Of a stretch of DNA of 64,000 nucleotides, positions 49,618 to 58,968 are shown one piece after another (position 1 is the stretch's first letter; each line of letters starts with the position of its first letter). The notes under the pieces are model-generated. The model was not told the DNA's origin. It did not search any database and saw nothing but the letters and a program-made list of their open reading frames with translations. A program made the position numbers and the translations under genes. This DNA comes from Geodermatophilus pulveris (GTDB lineage Bacteria > Actinomycetota > Actinomycetes > Mycobacteriales > Geodermatophilaceae), in the NCBI RefSeq assembly GCF_900188375.1, contig NZ_FZOO01000001.1, positions 1-64,000 of the forward strand. The letters are read 5' to 3'.

Positions 49618-51302
49618 GCACCCCGAGACAGGTCGCCGACCGGTACGTCGACGCCGTCTGCGACCTCGACCCGATCGTGGCCACCTCGCTGGGCACCCGC
49701 CCCGGCGACGACCGGCTGCCCGACCTCGGCCCGGCCGGGCTGGAGGCCGAGGCGCAGCTGGCCCGCGACACCCTCGCCGAGCTCGACCGCACCCTGGCCG
49801 CCGACCCGGCGCTGGACGGCGACCCCGTGGAGCGGCGCTGCGCCCGGCTGCTGCGCGAGCGCCTGGGCGCCGAGCTGGCCGCCCACGACGCCGGGGAGGG
49901 GCTGCGGGCGGTGTCCAACCTGGCCAGCCCGGTGCACTCGGTCCGCCAGGTCTTCCTGCTCATGCCGACGGCCTCGGACGACGACTGGGCGGTGGTGGCC
50001 CGCCGGATGGCGCGGGTGCCCGAGTCATACCGCGGGTTCACCGCGTCGCTGGCCGAGGGCGCCCGGCGCGGGCTGTTCGCCGCGCCGCGGCAGGTCGTCA
50101 CCGTGGTGGGACAGCTGGACGAGTGGCTGGCCGGGCCGTACTTCGCCGGGCTCGCCGCCGTCGGCCCGGACGCCCTGCGCGGCGAGCTGGACGCCGCCGC
50201 GCGCGCCGCCGATGCCGCGGTCGCCGAGGTCCGCGACTTCCTGCGCGACGTCTACCTGCCGCAGGCCGACGGGACGCCGGACGCCGTCGGCCGCGACCGG
50301 TACGCGGTGGCCGCCCGCCGCTGGACCGGGTCGGACCTGGGCGCCGGGGACGGGCTGGAGGAGGCCTACGCCTGGGGCTGGGCCGAGCACCGGCGGATCC
50401 TGGCCGAGCAGCGGGCCGAGGCCGGGCGCGTGCTCGCGGGCGCGACGCCGATGGAGGCGATGCGCTGGCTGGACGTGCACGGTCCCGCCGTCGAGGGCGT
50501 CGAGGCCGTGCGCGAGCGGCTGCAGACGATGATGGACGACGCGATCGCCGCGCTGGACGGCACGCACTTCGACCTCGCCGAGCCGGTGCGCCGGGTCGAG
50601 GCGAGGATCGCCCCGCCGGGCAGCGCGGCCGCGCCGTACTACACCCGGCCCGCCCAGGACTTCTCCCGCCCGGGCCGCACCTGGCTGCCCACGCTCGGCC
50701 GCACCCGCTTCCCGCTGTGGGACCTCACCTCGACCTGGTACCACGAGGGCGTCCCGGGCCACCACCTGCAGCTGGCCCAGTGGGCGTACGTCTCCGGGCA
50801 GCTGTCGACCTACCAGACCTCGCTGGGCTCGGTCGGCGCGAACGTCGAGGGCTGGGCGCTGTACGCCGAGCGGCTCATGGACGAGCTGGGCTTCCTCACC
50901 GACCCCGGCGACCGGCTCGGGTACCTCGACGCCCAGCAGATGCGCGCGGTGCGGGTGGTCGTCGACATCGGCATGCACCTGCGGCTGCCCGTCCCGGACG
51001 ACGCCGACGGCGCGCTGGCCGGGCACCGCGGGGAGCCCTGGACGCCGGAGCTGGCGCGCGCCTTCTTCGGGGAGAACTGCGGCCGCGACGCCGCCTTCCT
51101 GGACAGCGAGCTGGTGCGCTACCTGGGCTGGCCGGGGCAGGCGATCAGCTACAAGCTCGGCGAGCGGGCGTGGCTCGCCGGCCGGGACGCCGCGCGCCGG
51201 GCCCGGGGGGACGCCTTCGACGCCAAGGCGTGGCACATGGCGGCGCTGTCGCAGGGCTCGCTGGGCCTCGACGACCTCGCCGCGGAGCTCGCCGTCCTCT
51301 AG
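49614..51302 (+). CDS. DUF885 family protein (predicted metallopeptidase)
   Basis: A 562-residue DUF885 protein with the motif WYHEGVPGHHLQLAQ, an HExxxGHH-type zinc site, and downstream ANVEGWALYAERLMDELG carrying the Glu ligand region. The C-terminus has GWPGQAISYKLGERAWL, common to the family. These cytosolic enzymes are thought to be carboxypeptidase-like zinc hydrolases. The ATG overlaps the upstream stop. It is convergent with the next gene, with only three bases between. Confidence 0.88.
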   Translation: MSTPRQVADRYVDAVCDLDPIVATSLGTRPGDDRLPDLGPAGLEAEAQLARDTLAELDRTLAADPALDGDPVERRCARLLRERLGAELAAHDAGEGLRAVSNLASPVHSVRQVFLLMPTASDDDWAVVARRMARVPESYRGFTASLAEGARRGLFAAPRQVVTVVGQLDEWLAGPYFAGLAAVGPDALRGELDAAARAADAAVAEVRDFLRDVYLPQADGTPDAVGRDRYAVAARRWTGSDLGAGDGLEEAYAWGWAEHRRILAEQRAEAGRVLAGATPMEAMRWLDVHGPAVEGVEAVRERLQTMMDDAIAALDGTHFDLAEPVRRVEARIAPPGSAAAPYYTRPAQDFSRPGRTWLPTLGRTRFPLWDLTSTWYHEGVPGHHLQLAQWAYVSGQLSTYQTSLGSVGANVEGWALYAERLMDELGFLTDPGDRLGYLDAQQMRAVRVVVDIGMHLRLPVPDDADGALAGHRGEPWTPELARAFFGENCGRDAAFLDSELVRYLGWPGQAISYKLGERAWLAGRDAARRARGDAFDAKAWHMAALSQGSLGLDDLAAELAVL

Positions 51303-51305
51303 CCG

Positions 51306-51989
51306 TCAGAAGCGGGTCGGTTCGGGGTTGACCCGGTCGGCGTCGAAGCCGACCGGGTCGTCGGGGGCGGCCGGGTGCGCCTCCAGCGGCGAGGCGAGGA
51401 CGGCGTCGACGGCACCGGCCGGCCCGCCCACGTAGCTGCTCATCAGCCGCGGGTCGGTGGCGACGAACCAGGCGCGGTCGGCCGGCCACCACACCGCCGC
51501 GCTCTGCTCCCGCGGCTCGGGGGCGAAGTTGGCCGCGGCCAGCGTGACCGGGCCGCGGCGCAGCAGCAGGTCGCAGCCGGGCAGGCGCAGGTGCGGGCGG
51601 CCGCCTGGCGCGTCCTCGCACCAGCCGAACCAGCACTCGTGCGGCGTGGTCGTCCACCCGGCGAGCAGCGCGGCCAGCGCGGCCGCGACGTGCGCGGCGA
51701 GGTGGCCCTCGGCGGGGCTGTCGTTCCACACGCCGGGCTGGTCCTCCTCGGCGACGTGCTCCCACGAACCGGTCAGCGCCGGCCACTGCACCAGCGGGTG
51801 GGCGGCGGTGCCGTTGTGGGCCGCGACCTCGTCCCACCGGACGTCGACGTCGTCGTCCCCGGCGTAGCGCACGGCGGGGTGCAGCACCCGCGCGTAGGCG
51901 GCGAACACCGGCGGGACGAGGGAGGCGACGGTGCGGTCCCGCCGGAGGGCGGCCGCGACCCAGGCGCCGGGGGCCTCGCCGGTGGACAC
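51306..51989 (-). CDS. Conserved hypothetical protein
   Basis: A 227-residue soluble protein without a domain I can name. It is Trp- and His-rich: SLVPPVFAAYARVLHPAVRY, DVRWDEVAAHNGTAAHPLVQ, ECWFGWCEDAPGG and EQSAAVWWPADRAWFVATDP. The sequence resembles actinobacterial proteins of unknown function that are found singly. The start is the GTG giving STGEAPGAWVAAAL. The DNA upstream up to nhaA (320 bp) contains a promoter, a hairpin and possibly a small RNA. Confidence 0.7.
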   Translation of the reverse strand: MSTGEAPGAWVAAALRRDRTVASLVPPVFAAYARVLHPAVRYAGDDDVDVRWDEVAAHNGTAAHPLVQWPALTGSWEHVAEEDQPGVWNDSPAEGHLAAHVAAALAALLAGWTTTPHECWFGWCEDAPGGRPHLRLPGCDLLLRRGPVTLAAANFAPEPREQSAAVWWPADRAWFVATDPRLMSSYVGGPAGAVDAVLASPLEAHPAAPDDPVGFDADRVNPEPTRF

Positions 51990-52156
51990 CGCGGGCCTCC
52001 CCGGGGAACGGACAACCCCCGGGCTGTTCCACGGCGACCGGCCTGGCGGGGCCAGGGGCTGCGCGTGGGCCGACTGGACAAGTGTCGGCGGCCCGGGGGT
52101 CGGGTGACTGTCCGGTTCTCGCTCGCCGCCGTGCGACGGACGGGCGGTCGAGCCGA

Positions 52157-52178
52157 CGTCCGGATTCCACTCCGGACG
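52157..52178 (-). terminator. Hairpin CGTCCGGA-GTGGAA-TCCGGACG
   Basis: A perfect 8-bp stem with a 6-base loop on the minus strand, about 95-110 bases after the promoter at 52272-52300. It could terminate a short RNA, though there is no T-tract. Confidence 0.35.
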
Positions 52179-52265
52179 GGCGGCCCATCTGGACGGCGGC
52201 TAGCGGACAGCCACCTCACGAGTCCGATGAGAATTCAATTGTTCGGACCACCTCCTCTCTCGTGT
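52164..52265 (-). ncRNA. Candidate short transcript or leader (about 100 nt) downstream of nhaA
   Basis: A TTGCCG-N17-TACCGT promoter should start RNA near 52265. The RNA would contain a consensus GGAGG (52255-52251), a TTG-started 12-codon frame (NSHRTREVAVR, 52238-52200) and the hairpin at 52157-52178. This may be a small RNA, a tiny-peptide mRNA, or a long 5' leader of the hypothetical gene at 51989. Nothing else is recognisable in the 52000-52309 gap. Confidence 0.3.
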
Positions 52266-52271
52266 GCCCCG

Positions 52272-52300
52272 ACGGTACGTCGCCTCGGAGGGGTCGGCAA
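52272..52300 (-). promoter_or_regulatory. Housekeeping-type promoter TTGCCG-N17-TACCGT
   Basis: The -35 TTGCCG (52300-52295) and -10 TACCGT (52277-52272) lie at the ideal 17-bp spacing on the minus strand, immediately after the nhaA stop. They would drive transcription toward 51989. Confidence 0.5.
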
Positions 52301-52309
52301 CGCCGTTGT

Positions 52310-53695
52310 TCAGCTCTCGGCGGAAGGGCCGGCGGTGCGCCCGGGAGGGGGTGCGCCCTCCCAGCCGGGCCGGTGCTCGGCACGGTCGTCGACCGTCTCG
52401 CGCTGGTAGACGTCCGGGATGCCGTCGTGGTCGAAGTCGGCCCGCTCGTCGGCGTAGATCCGCTTGTACCGGCGGTTGCGCAGCCGCAGCACCACGGTGG
52501 CCAGCAGCGCGGCGAGCAGGGTGCCGGTCAGGATGCCGACCTTGGCGTGCTCGTAGGTCTCGGTGCCCATGCCGAAGGCCAGCTCGGTGATCAGCAGCGA
52601 GACGGTGAACCCGATGCCGCCGAGCAGTGACAGGCCGAGCACGTCCGGCCAGCCGAGCTCGCTGTCCAGCTCGGCGCGGGTGAACCGGGACACCAGCCAG
52701 GTGGCCCCGGTGATGCCGACGGCCTTGCCCAGCACCAGCCCGGCGGTGATGCCGACGGCGACGCTGTCGGTGACCGACTCGACCAGGCCCGACACGCCCC
52801 CCACCGCGACGCCGGCGGAGAAGAACGCGAACACCGGCACCGCGACGCCGGCCGAGAGGGGTCGGATGCGGTGCTCGAAGTGCTCGGCCAGGCCCGGGCC
52901 GGCGTCCGGGCCGCCGGCCGCCTCGCTGCGCACCACCGGCACGGTGAAGGCCAGCAGCACGCCGGCGACGGTGGCGTGCACCCCGGACTCGTGCACGAGC
53001 ACCCAGGTGGCCGCGGCCAGGGGCAGCAGCAGCCACCAGGAGCGGATGCGCTTCTGCACCAGCAGCCCGAACAGCGCCAGCGGGACGAGCGCCAGCAGCA
53101 GCGGGCCGACGGCCAGCTCGGCGGTGTAGAAGACCGCGATCACCATGATCGCCAGCAGGTCGTCGACCACGGCGAGGGTGAGCAGGAAGGTGCGCAGCGC
53201 GGCCGGCAGGTGCGTGCTGATCACGGCCAGGACGGCGAGGGCGAAGGCGATGTCGGTGGCGGCGGGGATGGCCCAGCCGCGCAGCGCGCCGTCGTCCCGG
53301 CCCAGGTTGAACAGGACGAACAGCAGCGCGGGCACGGCCATCCCGCCGACGGCCGCGGCGATCGGCAGCGCCGCCCGGCGGGGGTCGCGCAGGTCGCCGG
53401 CGACGAACTCGCGCTTGAGCTCCAGCCCGGCGACGAAGAAGAAGACGGCCAGCAGCCCGTCGGCCGCCCAGGTGCCGAGGCTGAGGTCCAGGTGCAGGGA
53501 GGCCGGACCCACCACGGTGTCCCGCAGGCCCTCGTAGGCCCCGCCCCACGGGGAGTTCGCCCACACCAGCGCGACGGTCGCCGCGACCAGCAGCAGCGCG
53601 CCGCCGACGGTCTCCCGGCGCAGGACGTCGGTGACGCGCCTGGTCTCTGCCCAGGAGCCCCGGCTGAAGAGCCGGGTGGTGGAGGTGGACGGCAT
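52310..53695 (-). CDS. nhaA: Na+/H+ antiporter NhaA with EF-hand-like C-terminal tail
   Basis: A 461-residue antiporter. The twelve-helix core includes [20 protein letters not shown] and [18 protein letters not shown], whose two adjacent Asp residues are the ion-binding pair, and [20 protein letters not shown] near the N-terminus. After the last helix, a cytosolic tail at residues 420-431 reads [12 protein letters not shown], a DxDxDGxxD calcium-loop pattern not usual for NhaA. It exchanges Na+ for protons. A Pro-rich end follows. Confidence 0.93.
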   Translation of the reverse strand: MPSTSTTRLFSRGSWAETRRVTDVLRRETVGGALLLVAATVALVWANSPWGGAYEGLRDTVVGPASLHLDLSLGTWAADGLLAVFFFVAGLELKREFVAGDLRDPRRAALPIAAAVGGMAVPALLFVLFNLGRDDGALRGWAIPAATDIAFALAVLAVISTHLPAALRTFLLTLAVVDDLLAIMVIAVFYTAELAVGPLLLALVPLALFGLLVQKRIRSWWLLLPLAAATWVLVHESGVHATVAGVLLAFTVPVVRSEAAGGPDAGPGLAEHFEHRIRPLSAGVAVPVFAFFSAGVAVGGVSGLVESVTDSVAVGITAGLVLGKAVGITGATWLVSRFTRAELDSELGWPDVLGLSLLGGIGFTVSLLITELAFGMGTETYEHAKVGILTGTLLAALLATVVLRLRNRRYKRIYADERADFDHDGIPDVYQRETVDDRAEHRPGWEGAPPPGRTAGPSAES

Positions 53696-53812
53696 GGGGG
53701 CGGCTCCGGAGGTGGGGTCGGTGGATCGACTGCCGACCAGACTTCCCGGCGCACCTGAGCGTGACCCTACCGGCGACGGGCCGCACGCGCCGTCCGGTGG
53801 CCCCCCGCTCCG

Positions 53813-53825
53813 TAGAGTGGGCGCC
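53813..53825 (+). promoter_or_regulatory. -10 element TAGAGT ahead of the murD2 mini-ORF
   Basis: TAGAGT is followed by seven bases and then the GTG of a 13-codon ORF, the leaderless arrangement. No -35 consensus is obvious. Confidence 0.5.
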
Positions 53826-53867
53826 GTGACCCCCCGTTGCGCGCGGCCGCGCCGACCCCGCCGGTGA
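53826..53867 (+). CDS. Leaderless 13-codon mini-ORF overlapping murD2
   Basis: The frame [13 protein letters not shown] ends in a TGA that overlaps the murD2 GTG (GTGA). It begins exactly where a leaderless transcript from the TAGAGT promoter would start. The peptide is Arg/Pro-rich with one Cys. It probably loads ribosomes for murD2 by termination-reinitiation; a regulatory role through rare stalling is possible. An alternative is that murD2 starts at the in-frame TTG at 53837. Confidence 0.4.
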   Translation: MTPRCARPRRPRR

Positions 53868-55192
53868 GGCTCGCCGAGCTGGCCGGGCGCCGGGTCGGCG
53901 TCTGGGGTCACGGGCGGGAGGGCCGAGCCGCCGTGCGCGCGGCGCTGACCGCCGGGGCGGCCGGGGTCGTCGTCGTCGACGCCGTCCCGCCCACGGACCT
54001 GCCGATCGGCGTGCGGGCCGGCACGGACGTCGCCGGGCTGGCCGGCTGCGACGTGGTGGTGCGCTCGCCGGGCATCAGCCCCTACCGGGAGGACGCCCGG
54101 GCCCTGGCCGCCCGGACCACCCTGACCTCCGGCACGGGCATCGCCCTGGCCGAGTTCGCCGCGCGGGGCGTGCCCACGCTGTGCGTCACCGGCACCAAGG
54201 GCAAGAGCACGACCAGCGCGCTGGCCGCCGTCGTGCTGCGCGCGGCCGGCCGCCCGGCGGTGCACGCGGGCAACATCGGCACCCCGCTGCTCGACGTCCT
54301 CCTCGACGACGCCGTGGCGGGAGGGACGTCGCTCGTCGTCGAGGTGTCCAGCTACCAGGCCGCCGCGGTCGAGGGCTGGTCCGGGTGGGGGGCGATCACC
54401 TCGCTGTCCCCCGAGCACCTGGACTGGCACGGCGACGTGGCCACCTACTACCGCGACAAGCTGCACGTGTTCGCCGGCTGCGGCCCCGGGTCGGTGGTCG
54501 TCTCCCCGCAGGCCCGCCCGGTCGCGGAGACCCACCTGGACCCGGCGGTGCTGGCCGACCCGGCCGACGTCGTCCGCCCGGAGCAGGCCGCCGGCTTCCG
54601 GCCCGAGGGGCTCGCGGGCGTGCACAACGTCGCCAACGTGCACGTCGCGCTGGCCGCCTGCGTGCGCATGGGCGTGGACCTCGACCGGCACGCCGACGCC
54701 GTCCGCGCCGCGGTCGCCGGCTTCCGGGCGCTGCCGCACCGGCTGTGCCCGGTGGCCACCCGGGACGGCGTCACCTTCGTCGACGACACGCTGAGCACCA
54801 CCCCGGTGTCGGTGCGCGCGGCCATCGACGCCTTCGCCGGGCAGCAGGTGACCCTGATCGCCGGCGGGCAGGACCGCGGGCTGGACCACGCCGAGCTGGC
54901 CGGCGCGGTCGTCGCCCGCGCCGGCACCGTCCGGGTGCTCACCGTCCCGGACACCGGCGCCCGGTTCGCCGCCGACCTCCGCGCCGCCGCGGCCGCCGCC
55001 GGCGTGGACCCCCCGGTCACCGAGACCGGCTCCCTGGCCGAGGCCGTCGCCGAGGCGCTGCGGACGGCCCGCCCGGGCGGCCTGGTGCTGCTCTCGCCGG
55101 GCGCGCCCAGCTACAACCGCTTCCGCAACTACGAGGAGTTGGCACGGACCTATGAGCAGATCCTCCTCGACGCCGGGGCGACCCGTGTCTGA
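53864..55192 (+). CDS. murD2: UDP-N-acetylmuramoyl-L-alanine--L-glutamate ligase MurD2
   Basis: A 442-residue Mur ligase. The N-terminal Rossmann has [16 protein letters not shown]. The central ATPase has the P-loop GTKGKST at residues 110-116, [23 protein letters not shown] and [19 protein letters not shown]. The C-terminal domain has [20 protein letters not shown] and [19 protein letters not shown]. Pairing with murL identifies it as MurD2, which adds L-Glu rather than D-Glu to UDP-MurNAc-L-Ala. The GTG overlaps the mini-ORF stop. Confidence 0.88.
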   Translation: MRLAELAGRRVGVWGHGREGRAAVRAALTAGAAGVVVVDAVPPTDLPIGVRAGTDVAGLAGCDVVVRSPGISPYREDARALAARTTLTSGTGIALAEFAARGVPTLCVTGTKGKSTTSALAAVVLRAAGRPAVHAGNIGTPLLDVLLDDAVAGGTSLVVEVSSYQAAAVEGWSGWGAITSLSPEHLDWHGDVATYYRDKLHVFAGCGPGSVVVSPQARPVAETHLDPAVLADPADVVRPEQAAGFRPEGLAGVHNVANVHVALAACVRMGVDLDRHADAVRAAVAGFRALPHRLCPVATRDGVTFVDDTLSTTPVSVRAAIDAFAGQQVTLIAGGQDRGLDHAELAGAVVARAGTVRVLTVPDTGARFAADLRAAAAAAGVDPPVTETGSLAEAVAEALRTARPGGLVLLSPGAPSYNRFRNYEELARTYEQILLDAGATRV

Positions 55193-56504
55193 CGCGTTCG
55201 TCGTCGCCGGCCGCTCCGTCGACCCCGCGACCGGCGAGGCGGCCTTCACCTTCCGGCTGGCCGGCGACGAGTTCACCGAGCGGCTCACCCTCGACCCGGC
55301 GCTGCTGGCCGGCGCCGACCCGGCCCGCCTGGACGCCGCCCTGGACCTCGTGCACCTGGTGATGGGCACCAGCTACTACAAGCTGCGGGCCCCGGGCCGG
55401 GTCGTCGTGCAGCGGCCGGTGAGCAAGGCGCAGGCCGCCGTCGCCGAGGCCGCCTACACGCACGGGCTCGGCGAGTTCGCCGCGGTGAACCGGTTGCCGG
55501 TGCCGCACGAGGTGGCCTTCGACGTCGAGCTGCGCGACGAGCTCCCCGCGGCCGGCGGGGTCGGGGACGGCGGCGCGCTGCTCCCGGTGGGTGGTGGCAA
55601 GGACTCCGCCCTGGCGCTGGTCGTGGTCACGCCGGCCACCGCGCTGGCGGTCAACCCGACCGACGCGCAGCGCGACGTCGCCCGCGCCGCCGGGGTGCCG
55701 CTGATCGGCGTCCGCCGCCGGCTGGACCCGCTGCTCGGCGAGCGCACCCGCGCCGGCGGGCTGAACGGGCACGTGCCGATCACCGCGATCAACTCCGCGA
55801 TCTCCACGCTGGTCGCCGTCCTCGGCGGCTTCGACCCGGTGGTCTTCGCCAACGAGCGGTCGGCCGACGAGGAGACGCTGACGATCAACGGGGCGCGGGT
55901 GAACCACCAGTACTCGAAGTCCCACGAGTTCGAGCGGGTGTTCGCCGCGGCCGCGGCCGAGGTGGGCGTGGGTTACTTCAGCCTGACCCGGCAGCTGTCG
56001 GAGCTGGCCACGGTGGCCGCGGTGGCGGCGCTGCCCGGCCTGCGCGGCGAGATCCTCAGCTGCAACCGGTCCTACACCCAGGCGCACATGGGCGGGGAGG
56101 CCACCCAGCGGTGGTGCCTGCGCTGCGACAAGTGCCTGTTCACCTTCCTCTGCTTCGCGGTCTTCCTGACCCCGGACGAGGCGGTCGGCATGTTCGGCGG
56201 CGACCCGCTGGCCGACCCCGCCCTCGCCGACGGCTTCCGCCGGCTGTGGGCCACCGAGAAGCCGTTCGACTGCGTGGGGGAGCGGGCCGAGAGCGCCGCG
56301 GCGATGGCCCACCTGGCGGGCAGCGCCGCGTGGGGCGGGCACGCCGTCGTCCGCGCGCTGGGGGCCGAGGCCGCCTCCAACGCCCGAGTCACCGGCGCCA
56401 CCGTCGAGGGCTTCCTGGCCCCGCGCGGGGAGCACTCGGTGCCCGACCGGTACCTCGCGGCGCTGCAGCGGGTGCTCGCGGAGGCGCGCCCGCCGGTGCG
56501 GTGA
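55185..56504 (+). CDS. murL: UDP-MurNAc-L-Ala-L-Glu epimerase MurL
   Basis: A 439-residue PP-loop enzyme that epimerises the terminal L-Glu of UDP-MurNAc-L-Ala-L-Glu to D-Glu using ATP. GGGKDS at residues 136-141 is the PP-loop, followed by [20 protein letters not shown] and [32 protein letters not shown] contributes the Cys cluster typical of MurL. It overlaps murD2 by eight bases (GTG chosen; ATG at 55152 is an alternative). The pair replaces free D-Glu in peptidoglycan precursor synthesis. Confidence 0.9.
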   Translation: MSDAFVVAGRSVDPATGEAAFTFRLAGDEFTERLTLDPALLAGADPARLDAALDLVHLVMGTSYYKLRAPGRVVVQRPVSKAQAAVAEAAYTHGLGEFAAVNRLPVPHEVAFDVELRDELPAAGGVGDGGALLPVGGGKDSALALVVVTPATALAVNPTDAQRDVARAAGVPLIGVRRRLDPLLGERTRAGGLNGHVPITAINSAISTLVAVLGGFDPVVFANERSADEETLTINGARVNHQYSKSHEFERVFAAAAAEVGVGYFSLTRQLSELATVAAVAALPGLRGEILSCNRSYTQAHMGGEATQRWCLRCDKCLFTFLCFAVFLTPDEAVGMFGGDPLADPALADGFRRLWATEKPFDCVGERAESAAAMAHLAGSAAWGGHAVVRALGAEAASNARVTGATVEGFLAPRGEHSVPDRYLAALQRVLAEARPPVR

Positions 56505-57388
56505 GCGGCCCGCTCGGGGCCCTCGAGCGGGCGCTGCTGCGCCGCGGCGCCCGCGACGTGACCGGGCTGGCGGCCGCCGTCCCGGGGCAGTTCGCCCGGC
56601 TGGCCGAGGAGCTGGCCGCTGCCGGGCGGGCCGGCACCCGGGTCGGCCTGGTGACCGGCGTGCACATCGCCTGGGCGCCGGCCCCGGCGGCCGAGACCGA
56701 CGGCCCGGTCGGCACCGCCGTGCTGGCCGCCGCGCTCGCCCGGGTCGGCGCGCAGCCGGTGGTGCTCACCGACGAGCCGTGCGCGCAGGTCACCGCCGCC
56801 TGCCTGGCGGCGCTCGGCGGCCGGCCGCCCGAGGTGCTGCCGGTGTCCGCCGGCGAGGAGGAGGTGGCCGCCCGCGTCGCGGCGCTGGGGCTGACGCACC
56901 TGGTGGCCGTCGAGCGGCTCGGCCCGAACGCCGCCGGGCGGGTGCTCACCATGCGCGGGTTCGACGTCACCGGCAGCACCGCGCCGCTGCACGCGGCCTT
57001 CACCCTGCCCGGCCTGGTGACCGGGGCGGTCGGCGACGGGGGCAACGAGATCGGCATGGGCAACGTGCCGGCCGGCGTGGTCGCCGCGTCGGTCGCGCAC
57101 GGCGACCGGATCGCCTGCCGGGTGCCGGTGGACGCCCTCGTGGTCGCCGGCACCTCCAACTGGGGCTGCGCCGGGCTGGTCGCCGCGCTCGCCCGGCTGG
57201 TCCCGGCGCGGCGGGACGCGCTCGCCGCGCTGCTGGACCCGGCGGTCGACGCGCGGGCGCTCGCCGCCGCCACCGCGGCCGGCGCGATCGACGGCGTCAC
57301 CGGGCGCCCGGGGCCCAGCGTGGACGGCGTCCCGGTGGCCGGGTACGCCGACCTGCTCGACGGACTCGCCGCGCTGGCCCGGGCATAG
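56501..57388 (+). CDS. D-glutamate cyclase-like protein (DUF4392)
   Basis: A 295-residue protein of the DUF4392 / D-glutamate cyclase C-terminal family. VGLVTGVHIAWAPAPAAETD, GTAVLAAALARVGAQPVVLT and AVERLGPNAAGRVLTMRGFD lead to TGAVGDGGNEIGMGNVPAGV (core at residues 178-187) and VVAGTSNWGCAGLVAAL. Animal homologues convert D-Glu to 5-oxo-D-proline. The GTG overlaps the murL stop (GTGA), so it is made with MurD2 and MurL. It probably clears or recycles free D-Glu; the direct activity is unproven. Confidence 0.85.
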   Translation: MSGPLGALERALLRRGARDVTGLAAAVPGQFARLAEELAAAGRAGTRVGLVTGVHIAWAPAPAAETDGPVGTAVLAAALARVGAQPVVLTDEPCAQVTAACLAALGGRPPEVLPVSAGEEEVAARVAALGLTHLVAVERLGPNAAGRVLTMRGFDVTGSTAPLHAAFTLPGLVTGAVGDGGNEIGMGNVPAGVVAASVAHGDRIACRVPVDALVVAGTSNWGCAGLVAALARLVPARRDALAALLDPAVDARALAAATAAGAIDGVTGRPGPSVDGVPVAGYADLLDGLAALARA

Positions 57389-57397
57389 GCTCGGCGG
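57386..57397 (+). promoter_or_regulatory. -10 element TAGGCT, leaderless spacing, for the fur-family gene
   Basis: TAGGCT overlaps the stop of the cyclase gene and is followed by six bases and the GTG of the Fur-family gene. Confidence 0.4.
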
Positions 57398-57862
57398 GTG
57401 CCCACCCCGCACCCGCCGCACGACGCCGCACCGCTGGCCGAGCGGCTGCGCGCCCAGGGGCTGCGGCTGACCAGCCAGCGGCAGCGGGTGCTGGCCGCCG
57501 TCGCCGGCCTCGAGCACGCCACCCCCGAGGCCATCGCCACCCGGCTGCGCGAGGAGGCCGGTCCCGACGGCGCCGCTCCGGACACCTCGACGGTCTACCG
57601 GACCCTGGAGCTGCTGGAGCGGCTCGGCCTGGTCTGGCACACCCACCTGGGCAAGGGCGCGCCGGTCTACCACGCCGCCGAGCACCCCCACCTGCACGTC
57701 GTCTGCGCCGGCTGCGGGGCGATCTCCTCGGTCGACCCGGCACTGCTCGACTCCGCCGCGGAACGTCTGGCGGCCGAGCTGGGTTTCTCCCTGGACGTGG
57801 GGCACGTCGCGCTGTCGGGCACGTGCCGCGCCTGCCGCGACCGAGTCGGAACGGAGCCCTGA
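57398..57862 (+). CDS. Fur family metalloregulator (Fur/Zur type)
   Basis: A 154-residue regulator. The winged helix is LRLTSQRQRVLAAVAGLEHA, PDTSTVYRTLELLERLGLVW, and the metal/dimer domain has HPHLHVVCAGCGAISSVDP and SGTCRACRDR, two CxxC pairs forming the structural zinc site. YHAAEHPHLHVVC supplies the regulatory His cluster. Zur or iron-sensing Fur cannot be separated by sequence alone. Its stop overlaps the ygfZ-like ATG (TGATG). Confidence 0.88.
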   Translation: MPTPHPPHDAAPLAERLRAQGLRLTSQRQRVLAAVAGLEHATPEAIATRLREEAGPDGAAPDTSTVYRTLELLERLGLVWHTHLGKGAPVYHAAEHPHLHVVCAGCGAISSVDPALLDSAAERLAAELGFSLDVGHVALSGTCRACRDRVGTEP

Positions 57863-58968
57863 TGTCCACCCCGAGCCCCCTGCTGTCGCGCCCCGGCGCC
57901 GTCGCCGTCGAGGGCGGCTCCGTCCCGGCGCACTACGGCAGCCCGCTGCGCGAGCAGCGCGAGCTCGCCGAGGGTGCCGCGCTGGTCGACCGCGGCGACC
58001 GCGACGTGCTCGCCGTCCCGGGTGCCGACCGGCTGACCTGGCTGCACAGCCTGCTCACCCAGCACCTGGAGCGGCTCGGCGACGGCACCGGGACGGAGGC
58101 CCTCGGGCTGTCGCCGAACGGGCACGTCGAGCACCACCTGGTCCTCGCCGAGCTGGCCGGCACCACGTGGGTCGACGTGGAGCCCGGCACCGGCGCCGTC
58201 CTGCACGGCTACCTGGAGCGGATGCGGTTCATGCTCCGCGTCGAGCCGGCGCTGGTCACCGGCTCCTGGGCGCTGCTCACCCTGGCCGGCCCCCGGGCGG
58301 ACGCCGTGCTGGCCGCCGCCGGCCTGCCGGTGCCCGCGGCGCCGTACGCCGTGCTGCCGCTGGACGGCGGCGGCTGGGTGCGCCGGATGCCGCCGATCGG
58401 CGACGGCGCCCCCGCCGTCGACCTGCTCGTGCCCCGCGCCGAGCTGGCCGACCGCACCGACGCGCTGGTCGCCGCCGGTGCGTCCCCCGCCGGGGCGGAC
58501 GCCTACGAGGCGCTGCGGGTCGAGGCCCGCCGCCCCCGCCTGGGCGTCGACACCGACCACCGCACCATCCCCAACGAGACGCCCTGGCTGACCGGCGCCG
58601 TGCACCTGGCCAAGGGCTGCTACCGGGGCCAGGAGACCGTCGCCCGCGTGCACAACCTCGGCCGCCCGCCCCGGCGGCTGGTGCTGCTGCACCTCGACGG
58701 GCTGGCCGAGCAGCTGCCCGAGGCCGGGACGCCGGTGCTGGCCGGCACCCGCACGGTGGGCCGGGTGGGCACCGTCGTCCGCCACCACGAGCTCGGCGTC
58801 GTGGCCCTCGCGCTGGTCAAGCAGTCCGTCCCGATGGACGCCGAGCTGACCGTGGCCGGTGCCCGCGCCGCGATCGACCCCGACGACGCCCCCGCCGCGC
58901 TGGACGACACCGTCGCCGCGGCGCGGGAACGGGTCCAGGCCGTGCGGTCTGGGACCATGCCCCGGTGA
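57862..58968 (+). CDS. ygfZ: Folate-binding YgfZ/GcvT-like protein
   Basis: A 368-residue protein. The GcvT-like fold has LTWLHSLLTQHLERLGDGTG, GLSPNGHVEHHLVLAELAG and the hallmark KGCYRGQETVARVHNLGRPP (K-G-C-Y-x-G-Q-E). Such proteins use tetrahydrofolate to help repair or assemble Fe-S clusters. It is coupled to the Fur-family regulator, so expression may follow metal status. Confidence 0.9.
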   Translation: MSTPSPLLSRPGAVAVEGGSVPAHYGSPLREQRELAEGAALVDRGDRDVLAVPGADRLTWLHSLLTQHLERLGDGTGTEALGLSPNGHVEHHLVLAELAGTTWVDVEPGTGAVLHGYLERMRFMLRVEPALVTGSWALLTLAGPRADAVLAAAGLPVPAAPYAVLPLDGGGWVRRMPPIGDGAPAVDLLVPRAELADRTDALVAAGASPAGADAYEALRVEARRPRLGVDTDHRTIPNETPWLTGAVHLAKGCYRGQETVARVHNLGRPPRRLVLLHLDGLAEQLPEAGTPVLAGTRTVGRVGTVVRHHELGVVALALVKQSVPMDAELTVAGARAAIDPDDAPAALDDTVAAARERVQAVRSGTMPR

